The notes beneath the pieces are model-generated. The model was not told where the DNA came from and ran no database searches. It was given only the letters and a program-made list of their open reading frames with translations. The position numbers and the translations under genes are program-made. 64,000 nucleotides of DNA from Algibacter marinivivus (GTDB taxonomy: Bacteria; Bacteroidota; Bacteroidia; Flavobacteriales; Flavobacteriaceae): positions 1,324,051 to 1,388,050 of the forward strand of contig NZ_QFRI01000001.1 of NCBI RefSeq assembly GCF_003143755.1. The letters are read 5' to 3'. Numbering within the stretch: position 1 is the first letter of the stretch; each line of letters begins with the position of its first letter. This document shows, one piece after another, positions 16,666 through 25,250 of the stretch.

Positions 16666-17071
16666 AAACAAGGCTAAAGTACTGTGAAAATAAGGCTTGC
16701 GACGCATGCAAATCTTTTATTTGAATTCCTTTTGTAATTCCAGTAAATTAATTTTAATAAATTGATTTACAGTGTATTACATTTTATTTTTTGGCAAACC
16801 AATTTTTTGTGTAAGATTTTACATTGTTAAAAACTTGTTGAAAACGTTTCATTAAGTTTCTTAAATCGTGTTAATCATTTTGCAATCTTTGTTGAGAGCA
16901 AAAAACAGAATATATTTTTGTTTTTTTTTCTGAAAAATAAAATTTTAATTTTTTTTTCATTTCACCTTTTTTCGAAGGAAATTATAACAGATTTTACGGA
17001 AATTACTGAAGAAGTTTAGAAACACACTAATATTCTTATGAATATTTAATCTTTTAAATTAAAAATATCTT
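16666..17071 (+). promoter_or_regulatory. nrd upstream region with promoter and repeat motifs
   Basis: A 406-base gap without a gene. A promoter is visible as TTTG at 16888-16891 and TATTTTTG at 16913-16920 with a 21-nt spacer, giving a leader of about 145 bases. About 40-55 bases upstream of the -33 box lie TTGTTAAAAAC and TTGTTGAAAAC in tandem (about 16828-16849), an 11-bp direct repeat. The leader is T-rich. No clear NrdR box (ACACnATATnTnG-like) was found by eye. Confidence 0.5.
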
Positions 17072-18346
17072 ATGGAAATTACGCAGATTATAAAAAGAGA
17101 TTATGAAACAAGCCCCTTTGTTTTAAATAAAATTTCTAATGCCATTGAAAAAGCAATGCTTTCTGTTGGGAATGGTACAAAAGAAGATGCGAATACAATT
17201 TCTGTAGATGTTTTAAAAACGTTATTAGAACGAAAAGGAAGAGATCATAAATATTTGCCTACAGTAGAAGAAGTGCAAGACCTTGTGGAAGAAAAATTAA
17301 TGGTAAGTTCTTTTCCTGGTGTAGCAAAAGCATATATTTTATACAGGGATGAACAAGCTAGAAACAGAAAAACAAATATTTTTGAAAAACGTATTAACTT
17401 AAAACCTTACGAATATCCTGCGCTTAACGAATATGTAGATGCTATTAGGCACTCTTATTGGATTCATTCAGAATTTAACTTCACAAGCGATATTCAAGAT
17501 TTTAAAACAAGACTTACTATAGTAGAGCAAAATGCTATTAAAAATACAATGCTTGCTATTTCGCAAATTGAAGTTGCAGTAAAATCATTTTGGGGCGAGA
17601 TTTATAATAAAATGCCAAAACCAGAAATAGGAGCGGTTGGAGCAACATTTGCAGAAAGCGAAGTACGTCATCACGATGCTTACTCACATTTATTAGAAAT
17701 ATTAGGCCTTAACAATGAGTTTAAAAACTTAAAGAAAAAGCCTGTAATAATGAGACGTGTTCATTATTTAGAAACCGCTTTAAAGAATGCAAAAAGTGAG
17801 GATAATAAAGAGTATGCAGAATCTATTTTATTGTTTTCGCTTTTTATAGAACACGTGTCTTTATTTTCTCAATTTTTAATAATCATGGCTTTTAATAAGC
17901 ATAAAAATATGCTTAAAGGAGTATCTAATGTTGTTGAGGCGACCTCTAAAGAAGAGCAAATTCATGGGGATTTTGGAATTGATATTATTAGAATTATTAA
18001 AGCTGAAAACCCAACATGGTTTGATGAAGAGCACAGTATTATAGTTAGAGAATTGTGTGAAGAAGCTTTTAAATCTGAAAGTAAACTTATCGATTGGATT
18101 TTTGAAGCAGGAGAATTAGATTTCTTACCTAAAGATGTTATTAATGAGTTTTTGAAAAACAGATTTAATAATTCTTTAGAAAGTATTGGTATTGAAAAAG
18201 TATTTGAAGTTAACGAATCATTAATAGCACAAACCGAATGGTTCGATGACGAAATTATAGGAACAAAACATGGAGATTTCTTCGTGAAACGTTCCATCAA
18301 CTATAGTAAAAGAACAAAAAGTATAACCAGCGACGACCTATTTTAA
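17072..18346 (+). CDS. nrdB: Ribonucleotide reductase beta subunit with N-terminal ATP-cone
   Basis: A 424-residue class I radical-generating subunit. Residues 1-100 form an ATP-cone (QIIKRDYETSPFVLNKISNAI... YLPTVEEVQDLVEEKL... AYILYRDEQA), the allosteric dATP/ATP switch usually found on NrdA. The rest is the ferritin-like domain: metal ligands in ISQIEVAV, ESEVRHHDAY, FIEHVSLF and SKEEQIHGDFG. The Tyr of RHHDAY aligns with the radical Tyr122 of E. coli. The arrangement matches the beta-cone type characterised in Leeuwenhoekiella blandensis, in which dATP makes beta form inactive tetramers. nrdA follows after 3 bases. The long leader and promoter are described at 16666-17071. Confidence 0.95.
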   Translation: MEITQIIKRDYETSPFVLNKISNAIEKAMLSVGNGTKEDANTISVDVLKTLLERKGRDHKYLPTVEEVQDLVEEKLMVSSFPGVAKAYILYRDEQARNRKTNIFEKRINLKPYEYPALNEYVDAIRHSYWIHSEFNFTSDIQDFKTRLTIVEQNAIKNTMLAISQIEVAVKSFWGEIYNKMPKPEIGAVGATFAESEVRHHDAYSHLLEILGLNNEFKNLKKKPVIMRRVHYLETALKNAKSEDNKEYAESILLFSLFIEHVSLFSQFLIIMAFNKHKNMLKGVSNVVEATSKEEQIHGDFGIDIIRIIKAENPTWFDEEHSIIVRELCEEAFKSESKLIDWIFEAGELDFLPKDVINEFLKNRFNNSLESIGIEKVFEVNESLIAQTEWFDDEIIGTKHGDFFVKRSINYSKRTKSITSDDLF

Positions 18347-18349
18347 ACT

Positions 18350-20146
18350 ATGAACAACCACATTAATCCAGACCTCGAACAAAAAGTGAATCAAGAAGCA
18401 ACAAAAACTTCTAACCACGATGAATTAATTAAAGCCAGAAAAGAAGCTATAAAAGAATTGAAAGCTGAACCAGAAATAAAATGGTTAACAGAGCATAGTC
18501 GTCAATTTTTAGCATCTGGTTACCTAACCGAAGGTACAACACCCGAAGAACGTATTAAGGAGATAGCCATTAATGCAGAAAAAATCTTAAAAATAGATGG
18601 TTTTGCAGACAAGTTTTATGGCTACATGGCAGAAGGTTATTATTCTTTAGCATCGCCTGTTTGGTCTAACTTTGGTAAAAAACGTGGCTTACCAATTAGT
18701 TGTTTTGGTTCGCATATTTCTGATGATATGGGTGATATCCTTTATACACAATCAGAAGTAGGTATGATGTCTAAATTAGGTGGTGGTACTTCTGGTTACT
18801 TTGGTAAACTTCGCCATAGAGGCGCACCAGTAAAAAATAATGGAGAATCATCAGGAGCAGTACATATTATGCAACTGTTTGAAAAAATGGTAGATGTTGT
18901 AAGTCAAGGTTCTGTGAGAAGAGGGCGTTTTTCTCCGTATTTACCTATTGAGCATAATGATATCAATGAGTTTTTAGAAATAGGAACAGAAGGTAATCCA
19001 ATTCAAGAGTTAACACATGGTGTTACAGTTGGTAATGAATGGATGCAAGAAATGATTGATGGTGATACTGAAAAAAGAGCTATTTGGGCAAAAGTTTTAC
19101 AACGTAGAGGAGAAATAGGTTACCCTTATATTTTCTTTAGAGATAATGCAAATAATGCTGCACCAGATTGTTACCAAGATAAGAAACATGAAATTTACGC
19201 AAGTAATTTATGTTCAGAAATCATGTTACCTACTAATGAAAAATGGTCTTTTGTATGTGTGTTATCTTCAATAAACCTATTGCATTATGATAAATGGAAA
19301 GATACAGATGCAGTTGAAACTATGGTGTATTTTCTAGATGCAGTTTTAGAAGAATTTATTACCAAGTTAGAAGTTTACAGAGATTCAACAGATCGTGATG
19401 ATAGACAAACATTCTTGTTTATGGAGAAAGCCTATAATTTCTCGAAAGAAAATAGAGCTTTAGGAATGGGCGCTTTAGGTTGGCACTCATTATTACAATC
19501 TAAAATGTTAGGTTTTGATAGTCAGGAGGCTTTTAATTTAAATAGTGAAATATTTAAAACGATTCAAGAAAAATCTAATAAAGCGTCAGTAGAATTAGCA
19601 AAATTATTTGGAGAGCCAGAAGTGTTAAAAGGATACGGAAGACGTAATACAACTTTAAATGCTGTAGCTCCAACAACATCTTCTGCTTTTATATTAGGAC
19701 AGGTATCACAAGGTATAGAGCCAATTTGGTCTAATAGTTATGTTAAAGATATTGCAAAAATTAAAACAACGATTAAGAATCCTTTCTTATTAGAGCTTTT
19801 GGAAGAAAAAGGAATGAATACACCAGAAATATGGAGAAGTATTCGTGATTACGATGGCTCTGTTCAACATTTAGAAGGTCTTACTGAGCATGAAAAAGAT
19901 GTATTTAAAACCTATTCTGAAATTGATCAAATGACTATTATTTATCAGGCAGCAAACAGGCAAAACCATATAGACCAGGGGCAATCCTTAAATATTATGG
20001 TGCACCCAGATATGCCAGTTAAGGATATTAATAAGATTTATGTTAACGCATGGAAACTAGGTGTTAAATCATTGTATTACCAACACAGTATGAATGCAGC
20101 ACAGAAATTTAAGCAAAAGAAAGAATGTGCTAGTTGTGAAGGTTAA
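18350..20146 (+). CDS. nrdA: Ribonucleotide reductase alpha subunit without ATP-cone
   Basis: A 598-residue catalytic subunit reducing ribonucleoside diphosphates to deoxy forms. Active-site features are the first redox Cys in LPISCFGSH, the ASNLCSEIMLPT loop with its Cys and Glu (radical and acid residues), the second Cys in SFVCVLSSINL, the radical-transfer tyrosines in SLYYQHSMNA, and the C-terminal CASCEG pair that shuttles electrons from thioredoxin. It is shorter than E. coli NrdA (761) because the N-terminal ATP-cone is absent; that cone sits on NrdB instead. Co-transcribed with nrdB. Confidence 0.95.
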   Translation: MNNHINPDLEQKVNQEATKTSNHDELIKARKEAIKELKAEPEIKWLTEHSRQFLASGYLTEGTTPEERIKEIAINAEKILKIDGFADKFYGYMAEGYYSLASPVWSNFGKKRGLPISCFGSHISDDMGDILYTQSEVGMMSKLGGGTSGYFGKLRHRGAPVKNNGESSGAVHIMQLFEKMVDVVSQGSVRRGRFSPYLPIEHNDINEFLEIGTEGNPIQELTHGVTVGNEWMQEMIDGDTEKRAIWAKVLQRRGEIGYPYIFFRDNANNAAPDCYQDKKHEIYASNLCSEIMLPTNEKWSFVCVLSSINLLHYDKWKDTDAVETMVYFLDAVLEEFITKLEVYRDSTDRDDRQTFLFMEKAYNFSKENRALGMGALGWHSLLQSKMLGFDSQEAFNLNSEIFKTIQEKSNKASVELAKLFGEPEVLKGYGRRNTTLNAVAPTTSSAFILGQVSQGIEPIWSNSYVKDIAKIKTTIKNPFLLELLEEKGMNTPEIWRSIRDYDGSVQHLEGLTEHEKDVFKTYSEIDQMTIIYQAANRQNHIDQGQSLNIMVHPDMPVKDINKIYVNAWKLGVKSLYYQHSMNAAQKFKQKKECASCEG

Positions 20147-20189
20147 TAGAATAATTTAATGTTTGAATTATAATATTAATATTGGGTTT

Positions 20190-20248
20190 GTTCCCCCGCA
20201 AGGGGGAACCCCAAATTTTTAGAAAAGCACCTCGGAAGAGGTGCTTTT
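20190..20248 (+). terminator. Double hairpin terminator of nrdBA
   Basis: The first hairpin GTTCCCCC/GGGGGAAC (20190-20209) has a GCAA tetraloop and no U-tail. The second, AAAAGCACCTC/GAGGTGCTTTT (20223-20248), is a perfect 11-bp stem with a U-run and is the functional terminator. The GC-rich first hairpin may be an interspersed palindrome. Confidence 0.85.
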
Positions 20249-20270
20249 TTATATCATAATGTTTAAAACA

Positions 20271-20298
20271 AAAAAGCATCCCAATGGGGATGCTTTTT
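20271..20298 (-). terminator. Terminator of OmpA-like gene
   Basis: AAAAAGCATCCC and GGGATGCTTTTT form a 12-bp stem with a 4-nt loop, 23 bases past the stop of the minus-strand gene at 20321. Confidence 0.88.
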
Positions 20299-20320
20299 AT
20301 AATATTAGTAATGGATTAAA

Positions 20321-21184
20321 TTAATCTAATATATTGTTTTCGGCAATTGTATTATCGTTTTCAGACATTAAAGCAAAAAACTTATCAATGTTTGGAAGGA
20401 TGATAATTCTTGTACGTCTATTTTTTGATCTGTTTTCTCTAGAATCATTCTCAGCAATAGGTTGGTAGCTACTTCTACCAGCTGCAATTAATTTTTCTGG
20501 AGCTACATTGTATTTCTCTTGTAGCTTACGAACAACAGATGTAGATCTTAAAACACTTAAGTCCCAGTTATCAGCAATGTGTCCAGTATTTATAGTTCTA
20601 GAATCAGTATGTCCTTCAACCATAACATCTAAGCTAGGTTCAGAGTTAATTACATCAGCTAATTTTTGTAAAACTGTATCCGCTTTAGAACTTAATCTAT
20701 AGCTACCAGAATTAAATAACATATTATCTGCAATAGAAATCATTACAACAGTTTCATTAATATTTACAGCAAAATCATCATCTTCATTCATGTTGCTTTC
20801 GCTAATTGTCTTTTCAAGATTATAGGCTACAGCCAAATTCATGGAATCTTTAAGTGTCTTTGCTTGAGCTAATTTATTGGCATCAACATTTTTTAAAGTT
20901 TCACGCATATTCTCTTTAGAAGCATTAGACATTACTGCTATATTACCAACAGCATCTAATTTAGTATTGTTTTCTTGTTTTAGAGAGGCTATTTTAGAAT
21001 TGTAAGCTTCAACTCTTGATTGAATTTTATCAAACTTTGCTTCTAAATCTTCTTTAGCAACTCTTGTTTTTTGTAATTCACTTTTAATCTCACCATTTTC
21101 TTGTTGTAAGGCTATATATTTCTTTTTTGAAACACAAGAAACAGTAAAAATTGTAACTAATAATAAAATTGAAATTTTCTTCAT
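20321..21184 (-). CDS. OmpA-family lipoprotein
   Basis: A 287-residue outer-membrane-linked protein. A lipoprotein signal (MKKISILLLVTIFTVSC, Cys17) is followed by a coiled coil (about residues 22-75, heptad-rich LQQENGEIKSELQKTRVAKEDLEAKF) and a C-terminal OmpA peptidoglycan-binding domain (about 145-265) with VEGHTDSRTI and SKNRRTRIIILP. It probably ties the outer membrane to the cell wall. It is monocistronic with terminators on both sides. Confidence 0.9.
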   Translation of the reverse strand: MKKISILLLVTIFTVSCVSKKKYIALQQENGEIKSELQKTRVAKEDLEAKFDKIQSRVEAYNSKIASLKQENNTKLDAVGNIAVMSNASKENMRETLKNVDANKLAQAKTLKDSMNLAVAYNLEKTISESNMNEDDDFAVNINETVVMISIADNMLFNSGSYRLSSKADTVLQKLADVINSEPSLDVMVEGHTDSRTINTGHIADNWDLSVLRSTSVVRKLQEKYNVAPEKLIAAGRSSYQPIAENDSRENRSKNRRTRIIILPNIDKFFALMSENDNTIAENNILD

Positions 21185-21260
21185 AATAATAACTTTAGGT
21201 TTGTATTATTTACGATAGAAATGAAAATATAGATGTTGGAAAAAATATTTTTTTCATAAA

Positions 21261-21286
21261 AAAAGCACCTCTTTCGAGATGCTTTT
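21261..21286 (-). terminator. Terminator of PiT transporter gene
   Basis: AAAAGCACCTC and GAGATGCTTTT pair with one mismatch; the minus-strand side has a T-run. It lies 29 bases past the stop of the gene at 21315. Confidence 0.8.
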
Positions 21287-21314
21287 ATGAGATTGATTTT
21301 ATAAAAATATTACA

Positions 21315-23588
21315 TTATTCTTCAGTATCAGAAATTGTTGCTGGTTCAACAGAACTATCATGAGAGTTATAATACTCTTCTAATAAATTCATGGTTGCCG
21401 TTAATAAATCTTTAGTTTCTAATAAAACTCCAAAATATAATGTTGTGTTTTTAGGACTAGATTCTTCTGTTCTTGTTCTAGAAACTTGTTTAACAATTTT
21501 AGATGTTACTAAATCGAATAGCTCTTTCTTACGATTAATTATAGAACCTATTTGTTCAAAAGATTGCGAGTCGAAAGCCACTTTAGTATCATTAAAAAGA
21601 GATTCAAGAGCATCATCAACTTCCTTCAATTCTTTAATCTGACTAAATTTAAGTTTCTTGTGATTATTATTAATATGCTTATGACTTGTTTTAGAGATGT
21701 ACTCTAAAGATTGTGTCATATCTTGTAAATACCCTAAAATATTAATGTAGAAACTACTTGCACGTAAGCTAGTTTCGTCTAGATTCTTAATGAAATAGAA
21801 GATATTATCACGAAGGTTATCAACCTCTTCGGATAGTTTATCAACCTGCTTTTTATTCTTTTTTAATAAGGTTAAATCTTGTTTAGCTAACCCATTTACA
21901 GCATTTGAATAAATTTTATTTCCACGTTTTACAACATTAGAAATATTTCCAGCACTTTCAAGAATAACACCCTGTACAGAACTACTACCAGTTGTTTTTA
22001 AACTATCTTCATCAGGAGTTTTAGACGATTTGTTTTTATGAGATTTGTAATTTCTGTATAATAAAATTGCAGTTAAAAGTAATAAAATTGGGATCATTAC
22101 TTTAGGATTCCAACTGATTAAGAATACCACAGTTCCTGCAGCAATAAATGCGCCAAGAGCAGTACCAAACCATCCACCAATTACGTTTAATACACCAGCA
22201 ACTCTATATACAGCACTTTCTCTTCCCCAAGCTTTATCAGCTAAAGAGGTACCCATTGCTACCATAAAAGTAACATAAGTAGTAGATAATGGTAATTTCA
22301 TTGAAGTGGCAATTGCAATTAATACACCAGCCACCATTAAGTTTACAGATGCTCTAATCATATCAAATGCAGGCGCATCTATACTCTGATCTTTAGTTAG
22401 AACTATTTCTGGTTTATCAAAGCTTTTAGCAAGCTTTTTCTGAACTGATTTTGGTAAAAGAACACTAAAATAGTTGGATAATTGAGTTGATCCTTTTACA
22501 ATTGATCTAGATAATAAATTAGGTTCAAATTTTTCGTGTGTCTCACCCTGGCGCGACAAACTTAATTCTGTTTCTGCAACTGTTTTTGCTTTTTTAGAAA
22601 ACCATAAGGTTAATACCATTATAGTACCAGCTATAAAAAGTAATAAAGGTTCTGCAGGTACTTTTTTGTCTAAAACTTCCATTGACATAGCTACATCCAT
22701 ACCGCCAGAAACCCAAGCTTCATAAGAATGATAAGCTGCCATTGGCACACCTATAAAGTTTACTAAATCGTTTCCTGAAAATGCTAAGGCTAATCCAAAT
22801 GTACCAATAGCAATTACTACAAGTAGTACAGTTTTTTTAGTCAATTTTTCGAATATGAATGAAAACAATGTCCAGAATACAAAACTTCCAAGAATGGTGT
22901 ATACCTCATTACCTTCTAATAATCCTTTTAATTCTTTATAGTAAGGTGTGCCTTTAAGTCCTTTTAAAAATATAAAGTAAGTAATTGCTGTAAGTGCAAC
23001 ACCTCCAAAGATGATTCCAAAACTCTTTATTTTTTTCTCGTAATTAAACGTAAAAATAAGTCTAGAGACCCATTGCACAATTGCACCTACTGAGAAAGCA
23101 ATAACAACAGATAATAAAATACCTGAGATAATTGTAATAGCTTTTTCAGTATTTATATAGTTGACCAAATCTGAAAAAGTTTCAGTTTCAGAATGACTTA
23201 TTTTAATTAATGACATTACTACAGCTGCTCCTAATAAATTAAATACAATTGAAACAGTTGTTGATGTTGGAAGCCCAAGTGTGTTAAAGAAGTCTAATAG
23301 TAAAATGTCAGTAATCATTACTGCCATAAAAATTAGCATAATCTCTCCAAACTCAAATTGTGCTGGAATAAATATACCTTTTCTAGCTACTTCCATCATT
23401 CCGCTAGAAAAAACGGCTCCAATAAAAATACCTAAACTAGCAACAATCATTATTGTTCTTAAAGACAATACTTTAGAACCAATTGCAGAATTCAGAAAAT
23501 TAATAGCATCATTACTTACGCCAACAATAATATCAAACACAGCTAGTGCAGTTATGGCAATTAGCATTAATAAATAAATATTATCCAT
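21315..23588 (-). CDS. PiT inorganic phosphate transporter fused to PhoU-like domain
   Basis: A 757-residue inner-membrane protein. Residues 1-520 are a PiT-type permease with about ten helices and the paired signatures GVSNDAINFLNSAIGS (residues 23-38) and GNDLVNFIGVPMAAY. Residues about 545-745 are a soluble helical bundle resembling PhoU (KIYSNAVNGLAKQDLTLLKKNK... LDETSLRASSFYINILGYLQDM), which in other bacteria is often a separate regulator. It follows the OprO/P-like gene by 72 bases and ends in a terminator, so the two form an operon taking phosphate across both membranes. Confidence 0.92.
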   Translation of the reverse strand: MDNIYLLMLIAITALAVFDIIVGVSNDAINFLNSAIGSKVLSLRTIMIVASLGIFIGAVFSSGMMEVARKGIFIPAQFEFGEIMLIFMAVMITDILLLDFFNTLGLPTSTTVSIVFNLLGAAVVMSLIKISHSETETFSDLVNYINTEKAITIISGILLSVVIAFSVGAIVQWVSRLIFTFNYEKKIKSFGIIFGGVALTAITYFIFLKGLKGTPYYKELKGLLEGNEVYTILGSFVFWTLFSFIFEKLTKKTVLLVVIAIGTFGLALAFSGNDLVNFIGVPMAAYHSYEAWVSGGMDVAMSMEVLDKKVPAEPLLLFIAGTIMVLTLWFSKKAKTVAETELSLSRQGETHEKFEPNLLSRSIVKGSTQLSNYFSVLLPKSVQKKLAKSFDKPEIVLTKDQSIDAPAFDMIRASVNLMVAGVLIAIATSMKLPLSTTYVTFMVAMGTSLADKAWGRESAVYRVAGVLNVIGGWFGTALGAFIAAGTVVFLISWNPKVMIPILLLLTAILLYRNYKSHKNKSSKTPDEDSLKTTGSSSVQGVILESAGNISNVVKRGNKIYSNAVNGLAKQDLTLLKKNKKQVDKLSEEVDNLRDNIFYFIKNLDETSLRASSFYINILGYLQDMTQSLEYISKTSHKHINNNHKKLKFSQIKELKEVDDALESLFNDTKVAFDSQSFEQIGSIINRKKELFDLVTSKIVKQVSRTRTEESSPKNTTLYFGVLLETKDLLTATMNLLEEYYNSHDSSVEPATISDTEE

Positions 23589-23660
23589 AATTTTTTAATT
23601 AAAATAAGTTTGCAAATATTACAATACTATGTGAGTATAAAGTTACCTAAATGTTATGTT

Positions 23661-24863
23661 TTAGAAATGAAAATCAAATCCTAATCTAAATGTAATGTTA
23701 TCATCGTTTCCATCAAGGGATGTATAGCTTATATCGCTTTGTACTTTTAATTTGTGCCCATGAACAAACTTATTAAAGCCTAAAGTATATTGTTTAACTG
23801 GAAGTGCATTTGTAATTGCTTCATAATCTAAAGTTGTAAACCTACCCGCAATCTCATAATTGCTTTTAAATAAATATCCAGCTTGTAAGTTTAATGCATT
23901 ACCTGTTAACACAACATCTCCAGTTGGTGTTACACCATCAAGTTCTGTAGCAATTTCATTATCTGCTGTTCTTTTAGCATACTCTCCCATAAAAGAGAAT
24001 CCATTGTGCTTATACATAGCATCTACAAATATAGTGGTTTGGTCTGTCTCGTATATAGAACCATCTGTTCTAATCATATAATCGCCAGCAAAACCTCTTT
24101 CTCTAACGGCATTTTCATTAAAGTTATAAGTGAATGTTAAAGATAGTTTTGGCTTTTCTTCTCTTTTTAAATCTGAAGCACTGTAATCGCCTTTAGACTT
24201 AAAAGCACCAAATGGTAACAATTCTAAACGTCCAGTATATTGTAATCCACCTTCGTTTCCTTCTGTAACATTTCTTCCTTCACCTTGAGAAAGTGCTACT
24301 TTTTCGCGTATTAAAAAGTTGTTACCTAAATAAAACTTATGACGTAATTGAACACCAATATCACGGTCTAAAGTAAAACGACTGTTAAGTAAAGAACGGT
24401 CTATAAGTTGAAGATTACCAGAAGATATTACACGCTCAACGTTACCAGGTAATTTAGTTTGGCCAGCCCAAAGCTCCCAGTTTTTGGCAAAGTGCCACAT
24501 TAAAACGGCATCAAGAATGTAACGCGGTGTATTTCGATTAAATTGATTACCACCAGATAAATCTCGGTTAGAAAGTCCTAACTCAATTTTGTATTTTAAT
24601 TTCGGGCTATAAGCAAAACCGTCAAATTTTAAACGTGCACGTCTTATAAGTATGTTATGTTCCGGAGCGCCATATTGATCTCCATCATGATTCCATGATC
24701 CCATATATCGCATTTGAAAACGAGGTGCAAATTTTATACTGAATGAGCTGTCTTTAGCTGTAAAATTGATTAGACCTTTCCCGAATGAAGTGTCACTTAT
24801 TTCCTGTGATGTAACTGTAAAAATAGCGCTAAGACATAGCACTAAGAAAAATTTTAATTTCAT
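23661..24863 (-). CDS. OprO/OprP-like phosphate-selective porin
   Basis: A 400-residue outer-membrane beta-barrel. A signal peptide (MKLKFFLVLCLSAIFTVTSQ) is followed by alternating strands, with FAPRFQMRYMGSWNHDGDQ, RRARLKFDGFAYSPKLKYKIEL and WAGQTKLPGNVERVISSGNLQLIDRS typical of phosphate-selective porin O and P. It ends in a strand with terminal Phe (FRLGFDFHF). It lies upstream of the PiT-PhoU gene in one operon. The upstream region carries 11-bp repeats, a GATATTTG box and a terminator-like hairpin within the likely leader, suggesting phosphate regulation and attenuation. Confidence 0.88.
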   Translation of the reverse strand: MKLKFFLVLCLSAIFTVTSQEISDTSFGKGLINFTAKDSSFSIKFAPRFQMRYMGSWNHDGDQYGAPEHNILIRRARLKFDGFAYSPKLKYKIELGLSNRDLSGGNQFNRNTPRYILDAVLMWHFAKNWELWAGQTKLPGNVERVISSGNLQLIDRSLLNSRFTLDRDIGVQLRHKFYLGNNFLIREKVALSQGEGRNVTEGNEGGLQYTGRLELLPFGAFKSKGDYSASDLKREEKPKLSLTFTYNFNENAVRERGFAGDYMIRTDGSIYETDQTTIFVDAMYKHNGFSFMGEYAKRTADNEIATELDGVTPTGDVVLTGNALNLQAGYLFKSNYEIAGRFTTLDYEAITNALPVKQYTLGFNKFVHGHKLKVQSDISYTSLDGNDDNITFRLGFDFHF

Positions 24864-24950
24864 TAGTAATTTATTAGTTTTTGTCGCTGCAAATAACCAA
24901 ATATTTTGTGGGTCTAATGTTTCCTTATTGTTAAATTATTTAACAAAAAA

Positions 24951-24975
24951 AGACTGCCTTGGCCAAAGGCAGTCT
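24951..24975 (-). terminator. Terminator-like hairpin in the porin leader
   Basis: AGACTGCCTT and AAGGCAGTCT form a 10-bp perfect stem; the minus strand then has seven T residues (24945-24951). It lies 88 bases upstream of the porin start and no minus-strand gene ends here, so it would stop transcripts from the promoter near 25055 unless anti-terminated, or would end a short RNA. Confidence 0.7.
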
Positions 24976-25065
24976 CATTAGAAATCATGATAATGTAGTC
25001 GACAAAAACTAATAGTTATATGAAATACTAATTGATTTTGTCTTAAGACATTACAAATATCGCTG

Positions 25066-25088
25066 TTTAAGATAATCTTAACGTAACC
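25066..25088 (-). promoter_or_regulatory. 11-bp repeat pair upstream of porin
   Basis: On the minus strand GGTTACGTTAA is followed directly by GATTATCTTAA, an imperfect 11-bp direct repeat, then by ACAGC and the box GATATTTG. The first unit matches GGTAACATTAA, seen upstream of the TonB receptor, at 9 of 11 positions. Confidence 0.5.
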
Positions 25089-25164
25089 TCAATATTAATT
25101 AATTATTAATATTCCAATGTTAAATCTTTAAAATTAAATATCTGACAAACAAATAGTTACGTCT

Positions 25165-25223
25165 TTAATGTTATCTTAATGTTAAGTAAAAGTTGTGTAA
25201 ATGTTATCGATTATATATCTTTG
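25165..25223 (+). promoter_or_regulatory. Candidate Pho box and -7 element for MORN-like gene
   Basis: Four successive 11-mers begin with GTT: GTTATCTTAAT, GTTAAGTAAAA, GTTGTGTAAAT and GTTATCGATTA (25170-25213). They end 2 bases before the perfect -7 box TATCTTTG (25216-25223), replacing any -33 element as activator sites do. On the minus strand the first part reads CTTAACATTAA then GATAACATTAA, nearly the motif at 29704-29758 and 30392-30446. Confidence 0.6.
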
Positions 25224-25250
25224 AGAGATAATGTTAAAACCCCCATAATT

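Larger units (their letters stand above)
24864..25250. promoter_or_regulatory. Divergent control region between porin and MORN-like gene
   Basis: A 387-base gap without a convincing gene. It holds a perfect 15-bp inverted repeat (24872-24886 and 25000-25014), an intrinsic terminator between its arms (24951-24975, minus direction), a leftward GATATTTG box at about 25053-25060, and 11-bp phased repeats on both sides (about 25066-25088 and 25165-25213). The rightward promoter is the perfect TATCTTTG at 25216-25223. Confidence 0.6.

Noticed and set aside
20190-20209. GTTCCCCC/GGGGGAAC hairpin as a riboswitch or separate terminator
   Set aside because: No U-tail and no downstream gene on that strand; treated as part of the double hairpin after nrdA.
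25179-25250. Upstream extension of the MORN-like gene
   Set aside because: It covers the 11-bp repeats and the -7 box; the signal peptide begins at 25251.
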